From contig PDUO01000019.1 in assembly GCA_003008705.1 (NCBI GenBank), positions 864,552-928,551 on the forward strand: a stretch of 64,000 nucleotides of DNA, in the 5' to 3' direction. A model generated the notes under the pieces. It ran no database searches. It was not told the origin of the DNA and saw only the letters and a program-made list of their open reading frames with translations. A program made the translations under genes and the position numbers. The DNA comes from Pezicula radicicola (lineage: Eukaryota; Ascomycota; Leotiomycetes; Helotiales; Dermateaceae). Positions 22,340-33,527 of the stretch are shown here, piece after piece. Every line of letters begins with the position of its first letter. The first letter of the stretch is position 1.

Positions 22340-25300
22340 CACCAAAGGTTGTAGTGCCCCCTCCAAGTCCTCGGGGGGACAGTTCAAGATATTTGGAGCT
22401 ATGTCAAGATGACTTTGTAGAGATAGGCCCTGGCTCTGACTCTGGCTCTGCGAAAGAATAGTGAGCAGCGCCACTTCGAATCTTCTCCTCCGCCGAGGTC
22501 TTTGTCGCGCGTGGCAGGGTTGTGGAGAGGGTCGCCGTGAATGCTCTATGCAAAGAGCTATGTATTGAACCTGTTCGTCATATGCCCCAGTGAGCAGCGT
22601 GTATCGGTGCCGTTGATGGAGGTCGTGGTCGTTGTCGTTTGGCGTTGCGGTTCGCGACTTGGACCGTTGGACGGATGAAGATCGACACCACTCGAGAGTC
22701 GGGCAGACAGCCGATCCCCAAGCGCGCGTTTAGGGGAGAGGCGCTCAACTGCCTAATAACGCGGCAAGCCTTGCAAAGTTGATTTAGATGAAATGTAGAA
22801 AGACGTTGTCATGCGCAATACGAATAATTGACAATTGTTTGGCTTTCTTGCCACCAAATAGCCCTTAGTCAACACCTGAACCTCAGATTCTTTATGGTCA
22901 CGTGCTCACAGACTTCGGGTGAAAGCGGAGATGGTAACGAGACTTAGACTTTGCGTCATGATTTCTATTTCTGAAACGGCTGGGAAAGTCAACTCAAAAA
23001 GTTTTCTCTCGACGACGCGACAAGCAAGCTCTCCCCGCGATTGAGGCTCTGCAGCTCTGTAGCTTGTAGCTATAGCTCTTTCGCTTCGTCCAAAGCTACC
23101 AGTACAACACCCTCGAGCTTGACCTACTGTGCTACGATACAATTAGACTAGACTTCTCCTTCGTCTTGGCCTCCTCCCACATGATTGTGGTATTGATTTT
23201 AGTTTTGGTCAACACGTGAAGTCTAGCGATGGTATCCCATCTCAACGCTCTGCTGTGCAGGTCGACCACCTTTGGGAACGCAATGATTTGAGCTCGACAT
23301 GGTGGACTAGAACGGCATAAAGCGTCATGGCCACACTAGCTATCATTTTTTCGCCTTGCCCTTCCAGCTCTCTCCTTCTCTCTCTATGTGATGAGAGCTG
23401 AAATTCGGGCCAGTCATTCCAATAGGGAGAAATCCAGAAACGTACAAGAGTAACTCGCAAACACGAAGTTACGAGAAATCGTTAAGAAGTTTGTATCCAT
23501 CTGATGATTAATGCCCCTCCACCAAGGACTCACATTCACCACATCTTTGACGATAGTTCTACCGCCTTTATTCCACGCGGGGCATAATGAAAGTAGCAGA
23601 CAGCACAAGTCACTTGAGTTTCCAATTACTCAGCCCAGATAGGAGCTTTTGGCACTGTAAAGTACCTAGGTAGAGAATGTGTTGGGCTTTTAACACTTGT
23701 CCAGTCATTTGAGTATTGGGCGATACAAGTAGCACAAGAAATATTCAAATATCATTTTGTCAGCCCACGAGAGGATGTCAATTCCTAGGATAGCATCCCC
23801 AGTTGTTCGTGTTGAGAACTACTGGTCGTGCTCCTTGTACAAAAGGTACTGTCAACCTCGTGGTTCATGATTGATGATCTCCGTGATCAGCTGAATGGAA
23901 GAAAGTGGCATGATTCTGCTGCTTGGGCATTGGACGAGATGCGAACGGGCTTGCAGACTGAAGCAGAACCACTTTAATCGTGATGGTTCTTTCGACGTAT
24001 GCATACTACAAGATGTACATATGCAGAGAAAGTAGTCTAGACGGCTTACTGGTCGTACTTGTTTACTACCCCAATGTCTCGATTGAAACCATATAGCCCA
24101 ACCATGAGTACACCAACCACTTATTAGAAATTCATTTATCGTGAACATGTCAGTCGATTCGATGCGGTGCTCACGCCCTTTAGACCCTGATTTTCAGCTG
24201 TGCTTGGACGAAATAGACTCCGAGACAGCACTCGCTGATAACTAAGAGCTCTGTTGCATATCTGTATCGTGTATGACCCCCACGGTGCTGCCTTCAGAGT
24301 TTCAAGCCAAACCAAAGGTTCACAACGGAAGAACAAAAGATGAAAACTCCCGGTAGAAATGTGTGTGTGCGCGCGAGCGTTGAGCGTTACGTCGGGACGA
24401 GGAGAGGAAACTTGAAAAGTAGACCCATCCTGCGGCGAGAAGTTGTGAGCGAGATGCTGCCATGCTGGCCAGACCCGGACAATTCGGCGTTAATTTGAAC
24501 CCTTGGGGGAAATCCATAAGTACGGGGGTATTGCAGGCGATTACAAGGATCACATCGTTTATCGATCAACAACCGGGTTTTGTCCAGGAGTTCGTGATGC
24601 CGATAAATCCGATGAAATCCCATGTTTTGGCAAAATACCAACTATTTGTCTTCAAAGACTCAGATTGAAACTTTAGCGAAAAAGCACACTTTAGTTGCTT
24701 GCAGATAAACCTACAGAACGTTTTCCCCCTGTGTCTGCTGATCTTCTGAGTAGATTCCATGTTGATATATAGTAAATAACTCTACACAATGCCACTTTAT
24801 ATTGCCTGTTCATCAGAATTATTGAATTTGCTTTAGTTATTAGCTCAGCGGTGAAATGGATATATGAGCAGTAAGTTCACGAGCACCAAGCACACATCGC
24901 TTGTAGCACTGGACGAGCACGGAGGACAAGAAACCGATAAAAGCACGTTCGGGTAACAGTTATCAGCTTGTACTTTTATAGAGTACAAAAACACAAAATT
25001 CACGCTGTGGTGCTCTGAAATGTCTTATCTGAAATTAATAGAGCCTATGCACACAGGTCACGGCATGGCCAGTTGCGGTCAACATCTAGCGCCCCTCTCT
25101 CACACAATGAGATGAACATCTCCAAATACGGATATGGATCTTCTTCCGATCCGAAGTGACACAGCGAATGTAACGCCGCAGCCACAAGCTGAAGCCTAAT
25201 TCCAGAATTCTCCGCTGTTGCAACGCCAGTGGGTGAAGTTTGTTCTTTTAAGCTCTTCCTCCGCCATAGTTGTGATTGGCTGCCCACGCACATCGGCGTC

Positions 25301-25521
25301 GATAAGGCTGCCACGACTACAACGGTGTACATTTTCTACGTCCTGTACTGTACTTGTACAGTACATACACGAGCGCAGCTGTCTCCAGTCACCATTCAGC
25401 TAGATCATTCTTTGCACTTGTCAGTCCACTCTTGCTGCAAGTAAGCACGCCTCCTGTCAACACCACCAACAGCAGGCTTACAATAACCGAGCGGAAAACA
25501 TGCTAGAGTACGAAGGACGAA
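22340..25521. other. Intergenic, no gene seen
   Basis: 3.2 kb upstream of PSY2. A perfect 22-bp palindrome lies at 25344-25365 (see repeat entry). The open frames are short and lack family features; I could not support any gene. Confidence 0.45.
25344..25365. repeat. Perfect palindrome of TACAGTACA type
   Basis: Arms TGTACTGTAC (25344-25353) and GTACAGTACA (25356-25365) are exact inverse complements around a central TT. Related words ACTTGTACAGTACAT and ACTTGTCCAGTGCAT occur at about 30833-30849 and 32841-32857. Confidence 0.7.
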
Positions 25522-25523
25522 TA

Positions 25524-25857
25524 CAGTTTCCCCCCCTGGATAAATGTAAATTCTATATTTAATACTTGGCGAAACTAGCCACTTATAAGGAATTATAGTG
25601 GTATTTTATCCCGTGATTTTGTATATAAATATCTCTAATCTGCCAATGCTCTTAAAGCTAAGATAGATCTACAGAAAACAAAATATACTTTTTAGACAAT
25701 AATAGAGTCAAGGGAAGAGTTACTACCTTCTAAATAGAGGCATAATAGTAATCAAAACATTCGGATCATTTAAATGTTATCCGAGGTTTCTACAACAACA
25801 ATTTTTACTAGTAAAGCGCTATATAAAATTTACATTTATCCCTTGGGGGGATTACTG
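25524..25857. mobile_element. MITE (Tc1/mariner-like ends), 334 bp
   Basis: The two ends are imperfect terminal inverted repeats of about 36 bp. The left end begins CAGTTTCCCCCC and continues GGATAAATGTAAATTCTATAT; the right end, read on the other strand, begins CAGTAATCCCCCC and continues GGGATAAATGTAAATTTTATAT. Both ends are flanked by TA (25522-25523 and 25858-25859), the target-site duplication used by Tc1/mariner-superfamily elements. The interior is about 330 bp, very AT-rich and has no ORF, so it is non-autonomous. No second copy was found in this window. Confidence 0.85.
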
Positions 25858-25859
25858 TA

Positions 25860-27653
25860 GTGTCAGAGCTACTCTAGCAGCCGCCATATTTTCTCCGATC
25901 AAGATTTGCCTCCTTATCAGTGCCAACACCATGGTACTCAGCGCCCATCAAGTAACAAGTTGATCCCTATTGGATCGTCTCATTCTCATCGCCATCGCAT
26001 CCTCCCATGCCGTGCCTACCATCGCTGCACGTTGTCAACCAGAACATGTGAACCTGGAATTCGTTGGGGGTATGCGGCGCCTGGGATTAAAAGTGTAGGG
26101 GCACAGAGGATTGGTATCTTTCAAGTCGATATCCTGCATCTCGCACTGACCACAGCAACAATCGGATTTTTAACACCCATCCGGAAAGAAAGCCATTGTT
26201 CTGATGGTTCTGCCTTGGAAAAAAAAAAGTGGAGGCGCCTATGATCTGACTTACTTGAATGCTTGTAAGACACTGTAAAGTCGAGATAAGGTAAATTTTA
26301 GAGTGGCTTTCAGGGGGCGGGGAGATCAAGGAGACTGGGCACGGTGCAGGCGATATTGAATTCGAGATTACGGGATTAAGAATAATAATACGGTGACTAC
26401 CTTACTATACTTACCAGGCATCTCTCGTGCAATAATAGGTACTCGAGATAGGTAATAAGCACACAAGTACCGACACGGTATTCCGAGGGCCCTGCAACTC
26501 ACCATGTGTCTGGCGTCTGCGTCTGATAATGGTGTAACAGGTTCCTCAGCGGGTGTGCAAGATTCAATTCCAAAAAAAAAAAAAGATTAAGATTAAGATT
26601 CAAATCAATTATCTATCTGCAGTATTTGTACTCCCGTAGAACATGAGAACCACGCCTTTGGGCCACGGCGTGGGATTTAAGAATATGCCAAGGGCTGTAA
26701 GCGAACAGGAAAAACGACAGGGACGGGAGGGATCGTGGAAAGCGTGTTGTCTTCCGCACTTCCACCCCCTGTTACCTATCGTCGCATATGTCGGCCATGC
26801 CACCATGCATCGTCAGAATTTATTATTGGGAAGCTTCGCAGCGGCACAGGATGCACAGATCGGGCAAGACCCAAATGCATGCCAACACCTGGTGCAAGCC
26901 TGAAGCCTTCCGATAAGGAGCTTATGGACGGGGTCCCGCGATGACAAGGTTCTTCTTCTTGTTGCTGCAGGTTCCGTCTGTCTGCATTGCACTTCAGGCT
27001 TCAGCTGAGGCCACCACCACCCAGCAAAATCAGACGGGCAGACCTCGTATTATTTACTGTACCTACTTCCCTCGAAACCTAGAATTTATTGACCAGCACT
27101 CATTCTTCACTCCTCCTTCCTTTCTCAAACACTTCGTCGTCCATTGATCTTCTTTTCCGCATTGCGTACCCTCCACTCCTAAGAAAAAGAGCTCTCTTGC
27201 GACAGACGCCTTTCGGTTCCTGAATCAATAGTTACTTCGACGGACGACGGACGACGGACAACGGCGTACCAGGAGTTTCCCGCAGCCAAGTGCCAGTCTT
27301 CCGCAGATTCAAGCTAAGGGCATTACACGAGGCGACTTTAGCACGTTTCTTTACGCAAAGACGTTCTCCACTACATCATTCGGCAAGCCCATTAATACCA
27401 AGCCTCTCACCTAGCTTCCCCATACCAATTAAGGCTACAGGCTACAGGCTAGAGCAACCAACCTCTCATACACCAGGAACGCCCGTACAGACTTTACTTC
27501 TAAACCAAGCCCGGCTCTCCTGTGCGTCGCTTGGAAGCAGCTCTTCTTAAAGCATCCAAAATCCCCCAGAATCAATTTCCGTTTGCGTCTGATCAAAGTT
27601 TGTGCCCTCGTTAAAGTCTGGACCGTTTGGGTCGAGATCACCTAGTAGCCAAC
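25860..27653. other. Intergenic and probable leader region
   Basis: No gene is supported to 27653. An A12 tract with GATTAAGATTAAGATTC repeats lies near 26573-26603. From about 27060 the sequence is C/T- and CA-rich like a fungal promoter/5'UTR for the gene at 27654; GACGGACGACGG repeats occur near 27240. Confidence 0.4.
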
Positions 27654-28604
27654 ATGTCGGTATTCTCAAAAATCAAGATGTCCAGAAAGGCGGCGAAGGA
27701 ACATAAGGGAAAAGAAGCAGCAAAGGCGGAACCGGCTGTTGTGGTTCCATACAAGCATATACCGACGCATGCGGCAGTGGATGCCCTCTCTGGAGCCCCA
27801 TCAAGCTGGAAGATTGATGACCGTTCCAAGATCAAGGCACAGCACAAACGGAGAAGTGAGATGAGCCGTACCGGAAGCTATCTTTCAACGGTTTCCTATG
27901 GAACACAGAATGGTGTTAGATATCCGCAATCAGACAATAGAGCTTCCTCAAGCTCCCAAGCTCCCCCGGTGCCACAGATTCCTGCCTTCCCACGAAATTC
28001 CAGTTATCACAGCTATAATTCTGGTCCTGCGTGGTTCGACAAGGGCGATAATCTTGACCGCGAACGGTACTACCAAAATGAGGCACCCATCCAGAAAAGA
28101 CGCAAGCCGACAAGAGGTCATTCATATCATGACTCTGGACTTGGAACGAGTGTCGGTCCTAGCCCGCTCGCTAGTAATATAGCAAGTGAAGGTACTTTGC
28201 TCTAAATGCCGGCATATACGTTATTAATTATAGAAGTGCACAAAGCTAATATCATGATAGATGCCTCTCCAGAAACGACCCCAGTAGTCAGCTCTGGAAA
28301 CAGCACCAACTCTAACTCCTCTGATCACCTCGAAATTGCCACTGTTAAGCGAATGACCCAAAACCCAAACAGACAATCTCAGCAACAAAAACCACAACCA
28401 AACATCTATGCTGACCAAGATATATTCGATCGTTTACACAAGAGCACCACCCGAAAGCTAGGCGAGGCACCCATCTCAGACAGCCCACCTGTCTTGTCTA
28501 AGCCTAACCCAACTGCAGCCGTCGCAGTCCAGGAGCAAAAGCAAAAGAAGCAACGCTGGAGCCTCCGAGGGAAGCGTAACTCCGCCACTCTTGCTGCCAT
28601 GTGA
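27654..28604 (+). CDS. Conserved fungal protein of unknown function
   Basis: Exons 27654..28191 and 28261..28604 give 293 aa; the 69-nt intron has a GTACTT donor, an AGCTAAT branch and a GATAG acceptor. The start is the first ATG in frame. The chain is basic and mostly disordered, with a recognisable block, HIPTHAAVDALSGAPSSWK (about residues 37-55), followed by KAQHKRRSEMSRTG, which I recall as conserved in many Pezizomycotina proteins of unknown role. Later parts are Ser/Pro/Gln-rich and end KKQRWSLRGKRNSATLAAM. No transmembrane or enzyme motif is seen. Nuclear or cortical location would be guesswork. Confidence 0.75.
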
Positions 28605-31600
28605 ACTTCATGATCATAGAATTCCAACGAATCAACAATGTGCCTTCCTGTACCAAATGAGGTACCCATCATAATGGATGCGTGATCGAGGCGCGGGACG
28701 GGAAGCTGCATGATTTAAGCGTTCTTGGATTTGATGATCTTACCGATTATACGCATTTGAGAGCTGAGCTCGACCGCGGTTCAGGGAAGCACAACATCTC
28801 GCATACTTGCAGTAGCCACATGCAATTTTGCATACCACATCGCCTCCACGAGAACAGGAATTCGTTCGTCATGCCATTGTTGGAAAGCCTAGCTGGATTA
28901 TTCAACACTTTACTTTCCTTTGTCAAGCTCTTATTTCGTTTTGTTTTTGATTAAACAGTCCATACCTCATTAGCGACATATACGACTTGGCCTTTTTGCT
29001 TGGTGTGCACCTGGTTATTTAACTGAGGTCACGCCTATATGTTTTATGTTAATGTATTCTGAGTGTTTCTGGATCTGGTGGGATAGACCGGGGAAAGGAA
29101 GGGAATTGTGGAATTAGATTCCTACGGCCTGGGAATCACTGGTAAATTGGATTGAATAGTTGGTTCAGCATCTGGTGGGATCGGTTCTGGATGATGAGGA
29201 AAATACATTCGTTTCACTACGTTGATCTTGCTCCCGAAGCAACGATTGAAAATATGGATGTTATGGAGTTCTTTTTAGAATGGCTGGGCTATTATGTCAC
29301 ACTTTTATTTAAAACCATTTCCTTCCGATGATTCTTTACCCTGCTAGCCAGTGTGTCAACATAATTGTAGTCATTACTTTTATGGCATACACGCAGATTC
29401 ACTCACAAAAAATTTATGAGTGGTTGCGGGCTCTAGGTCTTCAAGCCTAAATGATTTTGTGGCCGACGCCGAAGATGCACTCTTGTCAATGTCTCTAGAT
29501 CCTCGTAACTCAAATCATGTACAAGTATAATAAATCGATTACATCTTTCTCATCCTCAATACAAAACTGTGCTGCCTAATTTTAGTGCCGCGCTTACTAC
29601 CTACTAAACGTGGGTAAATACTCCGTTCTAAAATGACGACAAGTAAAGTTTAAGAACTAAAAGACGGGACGTAGGGTAGGATGGTCTTCGGCACTACTGC
29701 ATATGATCGAGCGTGTCAGCCACCAACTATACCATCCCACCAGCGTTGCTCGCCACGTTCTAGATTTTACTTTTTTGGTGCTTTCTTTTTGATACGGAGT
29801 CACGGGAGTACATAGGGCTAACGTACATGGGTGTGATGGTGGGTGAGATGTTAGCTTTGCCGCACGAGGGAGGGGATAGGACAAAGTTAAAATGGGGATA
29901 GTTTTTATTTTAGACGGTGTGGATGCATTGGGTGGTTGTAAGAGTGTTTCATCATTGTTATTGTGTAAACTTGATTTCTGAATGTTTGTGCCTTGGTTGG
30001 TAGATAAGTTAGTTGTTGGGGTTTGACGGTCATTGCTTGTTAAGGGAGGGAGAGGGAGGATATTTGGGGATTGGCGGGAGGGAATGACTGGTTCGATTGA
30101 AATTTTTTTATTTTTTTTTGCATGAATGTTTTTGAGGGATTACTTTCCACATACGAGGGTATGGTATTATAATAATAATAGTAATAATAATAATGCTGTA
30201 TTTTCAAAGATCTCGTGGCGATACTTTATTTTCAGCCACTGTACTAAATAATAAGTGAAACGCTTTGGCCCTCTCCCTTATTTAGGTCCGCTTCCTTGTA
30301 CGTGGACTTGGTACTGTAACTTGGGGCTTCTAGCTTGGGATGAGTAGTTGGGGACTTGTGGCTTACAAGGGGTTAATGGTGACTTTTTTTTTTTGGTGTT
30401 TGGGACGTGCGAGATAGTCATGGTAGTTGCCGTGGTTGCTACTTGAAGGAGGGAACTAAACGTGCCAAGTACGGCTCAGTTGGTAGTGGTGGTGTTTAGG
30501 TTGAGATGAGGAGAGAGATTTTTGGTGACGATTTTGGGATGGGGTGGGGATGAGGTGGGCATAATGGTATAGTATAGTTACTTCGTGTTGTTACTTGGGT
30601 TTCTTTTAGTTGGGTCTTAGTGATGTCGAGGTCACTCTTGTCAGACAGAGTGACAGTCTGTAGTGAGAGCTTAAGTTAGGTAAAGCTACCCTAGGTATGA
30701 TTAGAGAAGAGCCTTAAATCACTAGGCGTCCTCGTGAGTTCGGAACTCTAAGTTACTTACCTTTTTAGAGCATCAAATAGCAAGTAGTATCTTTCAAGCC
30801 TTCAACAATTGTACTGTATCATTTGTACCAGGCACTTGTACAGTACATGTATATATTACAGTCAGCAAAGCACAGTTGTCAACAAAGTTGTCCCTTAACA
30901 AACCAAACCCCCTACTACAGACAATATCCACTTAATCCAAGCTTCAAGACTGGAGATCCAAGAACTACAACAATTTGTCAACCCAAGAGCTGAAAGATAC
31001 ACAAACAGAACCTCCAAGCCCCACATCACCAATATCATTTCAAGCCACTCACACCACCTGTCAACACAAAGAATACCAAGCACCGCCACACTCAGCTCTC
31101 ACCCCTTTACCCCTGACAAGTCTCTGGGGGGGGGAAACCGACAACGCTTTGGGATTCACTACTGTGCTAAGTGACTGGTGACAAGGCCTTAACACGGATA
31201 TTTTTTCTAGTAGATAGGATGTGCGCGATTCTTTTTCGTCAAGAAGTTCCTCTTTCTGTACGCCATGCCAGTAGTTTGGTGTGTCCCGCAGATTTATAGC
31301 TCCCGAGTGTATGTGCCTTACAGGTCTTTCTCCTTTTGGAGAATAGCGCCTGCACATGTACCCGATCTTCGCCTTGGCAACGGAACGGATAGATGGTGGC
31401 TTCTTCTCTTGGAATCTCTGCTTGGACTTATGTGTTTATAGTGTGAATTGAGGAATTTCACGAGAATATCTACTGCATGAGATAACCTATATCTACTATT
31501 GTTACTAGTCGCTTCTGGTTTAGGAATAAGGTCTCGGACATTGTAGAATTTCTAGACAGAATATGCTGTCTCAAAATAGTCTAGTACTGTAGCAAAGGCA

Positions 31601-31765
31601 GAAATATTTAAGGTAAGAAATATCAAAGTTCTGAAGTGAGTTCTAATAATATGGTATCTATCGTAAGTTTCGTCCGGTAATTTTAACAGTGAATAGTACC
31701 TGCTCTTAGATTGTATATCTGATTTGAGGGAGTGACTCAGAAGCCGTTGTTCAGAAGGCAGGGCT
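28605..31765. other. Gene-poor intergenic region
   Basis: 3.2 kb without a supportable gene. It contains G/T-rich low-complexity DNA (29880-30080, 30480-30600), a trinucleotide AAT run at about 30169-30193, a T-run near 30108-30118 and a ten-base G run near 31125. A TGTACTGTA / TGTACAGTACA inverted pair spans about 30809-30848. Confidence 0.45.
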
Positions 31766-32279
31766 CTCTTTTCAGGCATGTTCTCACACCCAGAGCAATA
31801 ATATGTTACAAACGCAGATGTCAGCTCATCCAAGATATCACCAGAGAGGGGGAGTCAATATTACCTCGAAGGTCTTTGTGAGTGAGCCAGGGTCCAGAAC
31901 ATAAAGTGAAGACCTTCCAGAGCGCTTGCATAAGTACAAGATCTGCCACCAGAATAGACACGAACAGGGTTCCCGAAGATTTACCTTTCGGTACCTGGCA
32001 TAGATATTTCGTAGATATCACTGAGGCCGATGTTCCCAACGGACCTGTTTGGTGCTTGAGGGTGTCATAACTGTCGTTTGCAGGACCGGGAATGGTGTTT
32101 TCATGATTGTGCCACATATCTGTGATATTTTGGGTAAATTATTGCAAAGCAGTTGCATTGGTGAGAATATTAGGCATAGTAGTGGTTTGACCTAGATCCG
32201 TCATAATTTTCGAGTAAAAGGACTTAGCTAGACAGTCGGAAGCGAGCCAGATATTAGGACGAATGTTGCTGATGTGAAA
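31766..32279 (-). pseudogene. Remnant of a fungal multi-pass membrane protein gene
   Basis: Read on the minus strand from 32279, the frame gives SNIRPNIWLASDCLAKSFYS, KIMTDLGQTTTMPNIL, then a TAA at 32139-32141, then FTQNITDMWHNHENT, TGPLGTSASVISTKYLCQVP, KGKSSGTLFVSILVADLVLMQALWK (two lines of one frame). After LTHKDLR a GTAAT donor is followed by YYCSGCENMPEK. The motif chain (SDCLAKSFY, DLGQ, LCQVP, VSILVADLVLMQALWK) is one I recognise from a family of fungal membrane proteins of unknown function. No intact N-terminal part is present upstream and the TAA interrupts the conserved frame, so it is judged a decayed fragment. Limits are approximate. Confidence 0.6.
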
Positions 32280-33012
32280 TACCTTCCTATGTTAACAATC
32301 GACCCTCCATTTCACATAATAGAACATACTTGGAGAGACTCTCCCCACGTATAACTACTACGTTTTAACTAAAACTTAAGTAAAAGCGGCAAGCTTACAA
32401 AACTCAATCGATTTTAAACAGAAAAGGAACAGAAAGTTAATACTAATAGAGACACAGACTCCTAAGCCTCTTATCTACTCTTATCTAATAAAAATTCCTC
32501 AAGTTTTAAATTTCTATTTGAAGATTAAACACGTGTATTTATAGTAGCCAGACTAAACAAGAGGTGTCTAAATATACTCGGGTAACATGATGCTAGAATT
32601 CTACATACTAGATAGTAATATAGGAATCAGATTAATCACCCAGAATTGTTTACTCTCTATAATGAATACAATAAGCGCCGTTGGTAGTTAAAACACAGGT
32701 GGCATCTGAAGTCCTTTGGCAGAAATTCTGCAATCTACCTATTAATCGTCGGTATTCGCTTAGGGGCTCCTATGCCTAAGCGAACGCTGACGATTATTGC
32801 ACACCCCCTTCTTTTCGGCCCAGCAAAATTATACTACAGGCACTTGTCCAGTGCATGTTAGCGAACCCCTGCCAAAGCGGTGTGCAATAGCTTAGCCCTA
32901 GACCTTCGTATACATATTGAGATGTAAACCTGCCAACAAAACATCTAAATAAGGACAGATGGTAAGCTTTCTCAACACACACATCAGTTTTACGTTGATT
33001 AACGTTAATCAA
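32280..33012. other. AT-rich intergenic DNA ending in an 18-bp palindrome
   Basis: No gene is seen. The last 18 bases, 32995-33012, are the perfect palindrome TTGATTAACGTTAATCAA and abut the tRNA-Leu body. The word AGGCACTTGTCCAGTGCATGT at 32838-32858 resembles one at about 30830. Confidence 0.5.
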
Positions 33013-33119
33013 GGCCGAGTTGGTTATGGCGCCAGGTTAAGGTTCACCTTAATGGCAGTGTCTCGTACACCAGCGTCCTGGTCACGAAAGTGGCGTGGGT
33101 TCGAGTCCCACTCTGTTCA
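33013..33119 (+). tRNA. tRNA-Leu(AAG) body with intron; acceptor 5' strand missing, probably non-functional
   Basis: D-arm GCC-GAG...-GGC from 33014; anticodon stem CCAGG (33032-33036) pairs exactly with CCTGG (33077-33081); the loop carries anticodon AAG at 33039-33041. An intron of about 33 nt (33043-33075) contains CCTTAA, which pairs with TTAAGG around the anticodon, as in pre-tRNAs. A class II variable arm (CAC-GAAA-GTG), T-arm GTGGG-TTCGAGT-CCCAC and 3' strand TCTGTTC-A follow. A-box GGCCGAGTTGG and B-box GGTTCGAGTCC are intact, and a T-rich stretch follows. The seven bases before position 8 (TTAATCA) do not pair with TCTGTTC (only two of seven), so the acceptor stem cannot form. Confidence 0.75.
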
Positions 33120-33527
33120 AAAGTTCATTTCTTTTCGCTCTCTTTTAAGAACTTGTCGGTTTGAGAGTCCTTGGTTTTTGATTTTTTTTTTGCTGGTGTT
33201 CTTTAACCGAACGCTAGGGGGGTGTTGTGGGAACGCTACTAGGCGACCTCCGACACCTAACCTTCTTGCTGTCACTATACTTTGCAACGACATTATCCAA
33301 AAAACAACGTAATCGTTGGTACCTGTCTTCATTTCTGAGCTGGTCTGCCTCTGTAAGATACTTGGTTCTGAATTCAGATTCCATTCCTTTTGTGTTCCTT
33401 GTACTCCTAACGAAGAAGACTTCCTCAGAATACCGTTACCGACCACAAAACACAATTAAGCAGTTCCCATAAAGATAATAAAAGATATTTGGATTAGTTA
33501 TTTATAGAATGGTCACACCTACTGCCA
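33120..33527. other. Intergenic, no gene seen
   Basis: Holds the trailer of the tRNA-like sequence and the 3' flank of the sulfotransferase-HAD gene. T9 run near 33182 and G6 run near 33219; no supported gene. Confidence 0.4.

Noticed and set aside
25906..26244. 112-codon open frame beside the MITE
   Set aside because: Basic, His-rich random-looking translation with no supporting motif or introns.
33013..33119. A functional tRNA-Leu gene
   Set aside because: The acceptor stem cannot form from the sequence present, although the rest of the tRNA is intact.
32959..33312. 117-codon plus-strand frame over the tRNA region
   Set aside because: Contains the tRNA body; no protein-like features.
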